Positions 59,701 to 64,000 of a DNA stretch of 64,000 bases are shown piece after piece. The first letter of the stretch is position 1. Every line of letters begins with the position of its first letter. Origin of the DNA: an uncultured candidate division WWE3 bacterium (GTDB taxonomy: Bacteria > Patescibacteriota > WWE3 > UBA101185 > UBA10185); assembly GCA_938004185.1 (NCBI GenBank), contig CALKWN010000065.1, positions 558,001-622,000 of the forward strand, given 5' to 3'. The notes beneath the pieces were generated by a model. The model did not search any database. It saw only the letters and a list, made by a program, of their open reading frames with translations, and was not told the DNA's origin. A program made the translations under genes and the position numbers.

Positions 59701-59851
59701 CTTTACCGGTATTAAAGTTATCTATAACAAGAACCCTAGCACCGTTCTCAAGAAGGGCTTCAACAAGATGGGAACCGATAAATCCCGCTCCCCCGCTAAC
59801 CAGAATGGTTGGCACCATTGAATTTTTTTTAATGGACTGATTTTTGACCAT
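56753..59851 (-). CDS. SDR epimerase-like domain fused to DUF4012
   Basis: The 1032-residue protein starts with an extended-SDR domain (GGAGFIGSH near 20-28) in residues 10-330. At the YxxxK site it reads LIEAK, so the catalytic Tyr is missing. A low-complexity linker, one membrane helix (about 415-440) and an external DUF4012 domain follow, with NSNELRPTGGFIGSYGLLSF and NWDPDFPTAA. DUF4012 is related to LytR-CpsA-Psr-type envelope proteins. The SDR part may bind a nucleotide sugar without turning it over. Gene order with PrgI and VirB4 suggests an envelope-assembly context. Confidence 0.85.
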   Translation of the reverse strand: MVKNQSIKKNSMVPTILVSGGAGFIGSHLVEALLENGARVLVIDNFNTGKEVHVKHFLSNPNFALYNLDINDGLPSEIESVDYVFHMAGIEDYMYSSEGPTLDSLLTNSLGTKNLLDLVKKSDAKFVLISTIDVYQGRMSQDELAKYFGLSKPEENKFSLIEAKRFAEAFVWEYYKKYDIDARIVRLPEVYGPRMSLDSSGCLGVYIKSLVENKDIEVYNDGVSKEFYLYITDAISGILRAMFNTGTKGNIYSLVADGPITELELAYLLRSVADGSLQIVFKQSKTALPLKGPIPETSNLKDLGWKARIPLKTGVVDTLKWLGYKANQSSFKHAKYIEENSLAKGMVTDTLKPSEPEKPKSIYPENSEDLYKDPSKTKSAGKDTDPIVKNEILKRPALVNGSYSRSGTGIPGFLKSSKFYVTAALFVAAVLVFLVNPGFNLLSDARSGINALKNVEKAGATFDVDSISQNTELASKKFESARKNLSNLKWVFSFAGRSAEYISYYRMLSSLQNFSESVTHLAKSAKPLEGMWDILRPDTENVLTEDIVNTAKLEIDSAQKLLYLAQADFSGVDQGHIPEKYGEYLGEYGSYISMLQENLSLTSKIIGEVPEVLGVNGEKTYIVWFQNSNELRPTGGFIGSYGLLSFDKGKLKDLKIDDIYNPDGQIELRGIKVDAPEVISRYLDEDRLFLRNSNWDPDFPTAAGVFDNLFYRIDGQKVDGYIAVDLSFVEGILRATGPVFLAAYNEEITAENLYERTQYHSDFNYTDGSDQKRSFLTVLGSKLLEKMFSLPKDKLPALMSETGSSLDQKHMLIHLSSGGVLNEVLREKNWDGRVVPVEGDYLYVVNSNLGGTKANYFVKSGIDYEINSMTRDGVLRAILKLSYNHTGESGAWPGGPYENHVRVLVQKGSKLTGAEFTSAGGTTLDVMEDISVETLNGYTVFSYDIVVNPKELVSLVVKYDLPENLIVTKDKLDYSLYVQKQPGTTGDLFSFTFNPPFGTEIVKASKSLDIADNKIIYTGVLNTDLNYFIGLR

Positions 59852-59982
59852 TAGGGCAGTTTCTTAACAAATTCTGGTTACTAGTATAACTAAAAGAGAC
59901 GGGTCGGTACAATGATTTGTTAATCAAAATCGGAAAAATGCTGATATAATTCGAAATGTATACCCCGCCCGAAACATAAAAT

Positions 59983-60588
59983 ATGGAATTTAAAGAAATT
60001 ATAAAAATAATAAAAATGAATAGGACGGTTTTAGTAATTTTCGCACTCGTGGGGTCTTTGCTTGGAACTGCTCTTTCTTTTGTGCCCGGCAAATATCGTG
60101 TGGAAGGTTCATTCTTTATCGGTAGGAAAGCTGATGTACCGAGCACAGAATTTTTCACCTACGAAGGTTACTACGCGCAACAAACAGCGCAGTCGTACAC
60201 TAACACCGCCGTCGCATTACTTGAAAGCCAGGATCTAAAAAAAGCTGTGCTGGAACAAATGGAAATTCCCGTAACGGACAACAACGTAAGAAAGCTAACA
60301 AAAAGTTTTAGGATATCAAAAATTGGACCACAAGTCATAACCTTAACGGTAAGAAACCCCGAAGAAAACAAGTCCGAAGAAATATTCAAAACACTGGCCT
60401 CAAATTTTCTTAACATGGGAGAAAAAATAAGTGCGGAGTCCGATGAAAACATCTCTGTTATCCCCATATCGGAATTTCCCGTAAAGAGACAAGAACAAAT
60501 GCCTCTTATTCCATGCGTTATGTGGGGATTTATGGTGGGAATTACGGCCGCGATACTGAAAATTTCAATAAAGGAATACATGAAATGA
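59983..60588 (+). CDS. Wzz-like polysaccharide chain-length protein
   Basis: The 201-residue protein has two membrane helices near the ends (about 16-36 and 176-195) with an external helical domain between, and the Wzz-type start MEFKEIIKIIKMNRTVLVI. The external loop is short. It probably regulates surface polysaccharide length or a related export step. TATAAT lies 32 bases upstream. Its stop overlaps the RNase H start (ATGA). Confidence 0.78.
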   Translation: MEFKEIIKIIKMNRTVLVIFALVGSLLGTALSFVPGKYRVEGSFFIGRKADVPSTEFFTYEGYYAQQTAQSYTNTAVALLESQDLKKAVLEQMEIPVTDNNVRKLTKSFRISKIGPQVITLTVRNPEENKSEEIFKTLASNFLNMGEKISAESDENISVIPISEFPVKRQEQMPLIPCVMWGFMVGITAAILKISIKEYMK

Positions 60589-61001
60589 CCTGCAAACTAT
60601 ATACAGACGGGGGTGCGAGGGGAAATCCCGGACCTGCAGCAATAGGCGTGGTAATAACAAACGAAAAAGGTGAAAAGACATTCGAACTCTCTTCTTATTT
60701 AGGAAATGCCACAAATAATCAGGCTGAATACGCCGGCATAATAGAAGGTTTAAAAGCAGCCCAAAATAGAAATATCAAAAAAATCACGTGCTTCATGGAC
60801 AGCGAGCTTGTTATAAAACAATTGAAAGGACAGTATAAGGTAAAAAATCCCGAACTAAAAAACCTATGGAAAGAGGCTGCAACACTGGCCTCAAAATTTG
60901 AACAAATTGAGTTTATTCATATCCCCAGGGAAAAAAATGCCGACGCGGATCTTTTGGTAAACCAAGCTTTAGATAAACGAATGTTTTCCAAAAAAGATTA
61001 A
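60585..61001 (+). CDS. rnhA: ribonuclease HI
   Basis: The 138-residue protein has LYTDGGARGNPGPA with Asp8, NNQAEYAGI with Glu, CFMDSELV with Asp, and NADADLL with the last Asp, the complete DEDD active site. It cuts RNA in RNA-DNA hybrids. AAGGA precedes the ATG, which overlaps the Wzz stop by 4 bp; the longer ORF extends upstream only through that gene. Confidence 0.92.
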   Translation: MTCKLYTDGGARGNPGPAAIGVVITNEKGEKTFELSSYLGNATNNQAEYAGIIEGLKAAQNRNIKKITCFMDSELVIKQLKGQYKVKNPELKNLWKEAATLASKFEQIEFIHIPREKNADADLLVNQALDKRMFSKKD

Positions 61002-61002
61002 A

Positions 61003-61872
61003 ATGAAAAGAAAAACCGGAAAGTCAGCAATAAACTCCGTAAAACACACCTTAGCTTACAGATCAGTTTTCGGATATCCAATGAGCTTCTACCAACTCTC
61101 CACTTTCCTTATTACAAAACAGCAAGTATCTGCCAAAAAAACCAGAGAGGCTTTAAAAAAACTTCTAAAAGAAGGGTGGGCAAAAAGACAATACGGAAAA
61201 TTTGAAGTGAGCGGAATAAAATATACTAACTGGATTTGGAAACACAAACACACCAAAAGGATTATCAAAGAAAACACCGACCTAATAAAATTTCTTGGGG
61301 GCATTCCCTGGATAAAAATGATCGCAATAACAGGATCCCTAGCGGCATACAATCCCGAAAAAGAAGCTGACATAGATTTACTTATAGTTACGGGAAGAAA
61401 CAGAGTTTGGATTACCAGAGGATTTGTTGCCCTAATTTTAAAGGTTCTCAAAAAACACCCGGAATTTGACGGACAGCCCGGAAGTTTCTGTACAAACATA
61501 TTTGTCGATGAAACTAAAATGGCCTGGGATAAAGAGAAAAGAAATCTGCACGTGGCTTCGGATATAGTTATGATGCAACCTGTGGTAAACAAGTCAGACA
61601 CTTACCTAAGATTCATGGAAGAAAACAGCTGGGTTAACGAGTACTACGCAAATTTTAAAATAAACCCACCGAAAAAAACAAGATCCAAAAGAAGCGGAAT
61701 TGTTTTAAACGCACTGGAAAAACTTGCTAAAAAATCCCAGCTAAAATACATGAAAAAAAAGATAACCTCCGAGGTGCTGACTACACACTTAATACATTTT
61801 AATAAGCACGATAACTCATCGAGAATAATGAATTCTTATAAAGAGACTGTAAAAAGACTTAGGATATCTTGA
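61003..61872 (+). CDS. nucleotidyltransferase with N-terminal winged-helix-like region
   Basis: The 289-residue protein has a helical N-terminus (about 14-80) resembling a winged helix and then the pol-beta-type nucleotidyltransferase motif AITGSLAAYNPEKEADIDLL with GS and the D-x-D pair. The C-terminus is Lys-rich. Such proteins transfer a nucleotide to proteins, RNA or small molecules; the target is unknown. It follows rnhA by 1 bp. Confidence 0.75.
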   Translation: MKRKTGKSAINSVKHTLAYRSVFGYPMSFYQLSTFLITKQQVSAKKTREALKKLLKEGWAKRQYGKFEVSGIKYTNWIWKHKHTKRIIKENTDLIKFLGGIPWIKMIAITGSLAAYNPEKEADIDLLIVTGRNRVWITRGFVALILKVLKKHPEFDGQPGSFCTNIFVDETKMAWDKEKRNLHVASDIVMMQPVVNKSDTYLRFMEENSWVNEYYANFKINPPKKTRSKRSGIVLNALEKLAKKSQLKYMKKKITSEVLTTHLIHFNKHDNSSRIMNSYKETVKRLRIS

Positions 61873-61929
61873 AAAGCTTCGAAATTATTACTTCAGAGGA
61901 TTGGTTGAGTAAAAATGGAATTTAACGAG

Positions 61930-61958
61930 AGAGGGCGCCCTTACGGGCGCCCTCTTTG
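61930..61958. terminator. bidirectional terminator
   Basis: AGAGGGCGCCC (61930-61940), loop TTAC and GGGCGCCCTCT (61945-61955) form a perfect 11-bp GC-rich stem between two convergent genes. A short TTT follows on the rightward side. Confidence 0.85.
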
Positions 61959-61978
61959 ATAAAACACCAAAACAAAAC

Positions 61979-63625
61979 TTACATCATACCGTCCATACCC
62001 ATTCCCATATCAGGGGACATAGATTTAGGCTCATCTTTTTTAGGAGCTTCAGCTACAAGACATTCGGTCGTAAGTATCATTGTTGCCGCAGAAACCGCAT
62101 TCTGTAATGCGCTTCTTGTGACCTTAGCCGGATCGATAATTCCGTCCAAAACCATATCGACAAAAGACATTTTTACAACGTTGTAACCGATATTTGAGTT
62201 CTTCTCTTCTTCTGCCCTTCTTTCGATCTCGGCAAGAATTTTTCCGTCATCAGCCCCGGTATTTCTAACAAGAAGTCTCAATGGTTTTTCAAGACTGTCT
62301 CTTAGGATTTTTGCTCCCGTAAGTTCATCACCTTCCAGTTCTAATTCATCAATTGCTTTTCTAACGTTCAGGAAAGTAATTCCGCCTCCGGGAACAATAC
62401 CTTCCTCTACAGCAGCTTTGGTTGCGTTTACGGCGTCTTCTACTCTAAGTTTAAGCTCTTTCAATTCAGCTTCGGTAGCCGCCCCTACTTTAATAACAGC
62501 AACACCGCCACTCAACTTAGCCAGTCTTTCTTTTATTTTATCTTTGTCATAATCAGAGTTACTCTGCTCTATCTGTGTTCTAATCTGTTTAATCCTGTCC
62601 TGCAATTCTTTGGAATCTCCTTTACCCCCAACGATAGTGGTATTGTCTTTATCGGCAATAATACGGTCAGCTCTTCCCAAATCATCGACGGTAACTGAAT
62701 CTAATTTCCTTCCGGTTTCCTGACTTATAAAACTGGCACCGGTGAGAATTGCGATATCCTCCATCAAAGCTTTTCGCCTGTCTCCGAATCCCGGAGCTTT
62801 TACCGCCAGAACATTAAGAACTCCTCTGAGCTTGTTAACTACCAAGGTAGCCAAGGCTTCGCCCTCAACATCTTCGGCAATTAACACAAGATTTTTTGAG
62901 ACCTTTACAAAATTTTCAAGCATCGGAAGCAAATCCTGCATACCTGAAATTTTGGAGTCGGTAACCAAAATGTAAGGCTCCTCAATGACTGCCTCCATTT
63001 TTTCGGGGTTTGTTACAAAGTAAGGTGAAGAATAACCCTTATCAAATTGCATACCTTCCTTGTATTCAAGCTCTATGTCAAAACCTTTAGACTCATCAAC
63101 CGTAATAACTCCCTGCTCACCTACTTTTTCCATCGCATCGGCGATTATCTTTCCGATTTCTTCGCTCTGCGCGGAAATAGTAGCTACCTGAATTCTTTCT
63201 TCTTTGCTTGAGATCTTTTTGGATTTGTGTTTTATCTCATCAACAACGGCGTCGACTGCCTTTTCCAAACCTCTTTTTACCATCATGGCGTTTGCGCCGG
63301 CAGAAATATTTCTCAATCCCTGTTCAACTATTGCCTGAGCAAGTACGGTAGCTGTGGTGGTTCCGTCTCCTGCAACATCGTTAGTTTTTGAGGCCGCTTC
63401 TTTAACAATCTGCGCCCCCATGTTCTCAAATTTATCCTCGAGTTCAATTTCTTTTGCTACTGTTACGCCGTCATGTACAACCGCGGGAGTACCCCAGCTT
63501 TTATCCAAAGCTACGTTGCCCCCTTTGGGACCCAAGGTTGTAGCAACAGCCTTAGCGAGCTTATCAACACCCGCTTTTAATTTCATTCTTGCGTTATCTC
63601 CGTATATTACGTTTTTTGCTGACAT
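61979..63625 (-). CDS. groL: chaperonin GroEL
   Basis: The 548-residue protein begins [20 protein letters not shown], has [15 protein letters not shown] (ATP site) and ends in a Met/Gly-rich tail. It is the large ring of the chaperonin and folds proteins with GroES, encoded 11 bp upstream in the same direction. Confidence 0.97.
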   Translation of the reverse strand: MSAKNVIYGDNARMKLKAGVDKLAKAVATTLGPKGGNVALDKSWGTPAVVHDGVTVAKEIELEDKFENMGAQIVKEAASKTNDVAGDGTTTATVLAQAIVEQGLRNISAGANAMMVKRGLEKAVDAVVDEIKHKSKKISSKEERIQVATISAQSEEIGKIIADAMEKVGEQGVITVDESKGFDIELEYKEGMQFDKGYSSPYFVTNPEKMEAVIEEPYILVTDSKISGMQDLLPMLENFVKVSKNLVLIAEDVEGEALATLVVNKLRGVLNVLAVKAPGFGDRRKALMEDIAILTGASFISQETGRKLDSVTVDDLGRADRIIADKDNTTIVGGKGDSKELQDRIKQIRTQIEQSNSDYDKDKIKERLAKLSGGVAVIKVGAATEAELKELKLRVEDAVNATKAAVEEGIVPGGGITFLNVRKAIDELELEGDELTGAKILRDSLEKPLRLLVRNTGADDGKILAEIERRAEEEKNSNIGYNVVKMSFVDMVLDGIIDPAKVTRSALQNAVSAATMILTTECLVAEAPKKDEPKSMSPDMGMGMDGMM

Positions 63626-63636
63626 ATTTACCTCCT

Positions 63637-63939
63637 TTAACCCTCAACGATGGCCAAAATATCCTCTTCTTTAATAAGAAGCATATCCTTGCCCTCTAAT
63701 TTAATATCGGTTCCGCCCCATTTTTTGTACATAATAACGTCCCCGACTTTTATTTCCATCGGAATTCTGTTACCTGAATCGTCTCTCCTGCCCGAACCTA
63801 CAGCCACAACCTTACCTTCTAAAGGTTTCTCCTTTGCAGTATCAGGAATTACAATTCCCGAAGGAAGGGTTGTGTCTTTTTGCATGGGCTCGACCAGCAA
63901 ATAATCAAAAAGCGGTTTTATTTTAGCTGTTGATACCAT
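63637..63939 (-). CDS. groS: co-chaperonin GroES
   Basis: The 100-residue protein has the GroES block [16 protein letters not shown], the mobile loop [13 protein letters not shown] and [13 protein letters not shown]. It caps GroEL. GGAGG precedes the ATG. The 61 bp upstream to the window end show no CIRCE (HrcA) operator, though it could lie beyond. Confidence 0.96.
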   Translation of the reverse strand: MVSTAKIKPLFDYLLVEPMQKDTTLPSGIVIPDTAKEKPLEGKVVAVGSGRRDDSGNRIPMEIKVGDVIMYKKWGGTDIKLEGKDMLLIKEEDILAIVEG

Positions 63940-64000
63940 AAATACCTCCGTTGCGATAAAAATAACTACTTATTTTTCTTAGACGTAACAATTTATAGCA

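Noticed and set aside
1..64000. Recoded UGA (Gly) as in Gracilibacteria/Absconditabacteria
   Set aside because: TGA ends several well-bounded genes, for example the acetyl-CoA synthetase fusion, the HAM1-like gene and miaB.
1..64000. CRISPR arrays, insertion sequences and prophage
   Set aside because: No regularly spaced direct repeats, transposase, integrase or phage structural genes were seen; the only dispersed repeats are the pair at 30405 and 30969.
63940..64000. CIRCE (HrcA) operator before groES
   Set aside because: No TTAGCACTC/GAGTGCTAA arms are visible in the 61 bp available; the promoter may lie partly outside the window.

Overview
The window looks like a chromosomal segment of a Candidate Phyla Radiation (Patescibacteria) bacterium, most likely in or near Katanobacteria (WWE3) or Microgenomates. 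This is inferred from gene content: DUF4012, PrgI/VirB4-type secretion genes, an envelope M23 peptidase beside FtsEX, short housekeeping proteins and dense packing. TGA is used as a stop codon (for example at 11034 and 7170), so the Gracilibacteria/Absconditabacteria recoded UGA is excluded. The DNA is AT-rich.

Layout. 1-1.4 kb: two accessory genes, an HExxH protein and a PD-(D/E)XK-like nuclease. 1.45-8.1 kb: a nucleotide-chemistry island with a Nudix hydrolase, an NDT-fold protein fused to a ribbon-helix-helix domain, an NDT-like/Ppx-GppA fusion, two QueC-like PP-loop enzymes on either side of a thymidylate-synthase-like enzyme, a HAM1/RdgB pyrophosphatase, a P-loop (nucleotide?) kinase and a second Nudix enzyme. 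I regard this as the best candidate for an undescribed system: a pathway for a modified nucleotide or base, with its own regulator and operators. 8.2-18 kb: an energy module with ADP-forming acetyl-CoA synthetase fused to a ferredoxin reductase-like flavoprotein, a 2-oxoacid:ferredoxin oxidoreductase, a ferredoxin, a two-subunit NiFe hydrogenase, its maturation peptidase, a hydrogenase-linked DUF6390-like protein and HypC. Together they could convert pyruvate to acetate plus ATP and dispose of electrons as H2 or NAD(P)H.

18-35.5 kb: a Cys-repeat lipoprotein, membrane proteins (DUF2177, DUF1295, TspO), a SurA-like protein, cupin phosphoglucose isomerase, UppS, TruB, a KamB/NpmA-like 16S rRNA methyltransferase, tRNA-Pro(GGG), a TrpR-TrpB pair, a 5'-nucleotidase and a GT-C glycosyltransferase. 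35.5-45 kb: envelope functions, including a DsbA-like protein and an M23 peptidase that both look circularly permuted, GT2 and epimerase, TsaB/TsaE, FtsEX and MltG. 45-52 kb: RNase P RNA, an AI-2E exporter-family protein, MiaA, MiaB, a free MetRS C-terminal domain, and the rpmH-rnpA-yidD-yidC-jag-dnaN cluster typical of the origin region, without dnaA in view. 52-60 kb: a VirB4/TraC/PrgI secretion-like operon and a giant epimerase-DUF4012 fusion. 60-64 kb: Wzz-like protein, RNase HI, a nucleotidyltransferase and groEL-groES.

Expression signals. Many genes have a -10 hexamer of the form TANNNT exactly six bases before the start codon and no ribosome-binding site, indicating leaderless mRNAs. 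Others (kinase at 7182, 26105, 30604, groES) have strong AGGAGG-like sites.
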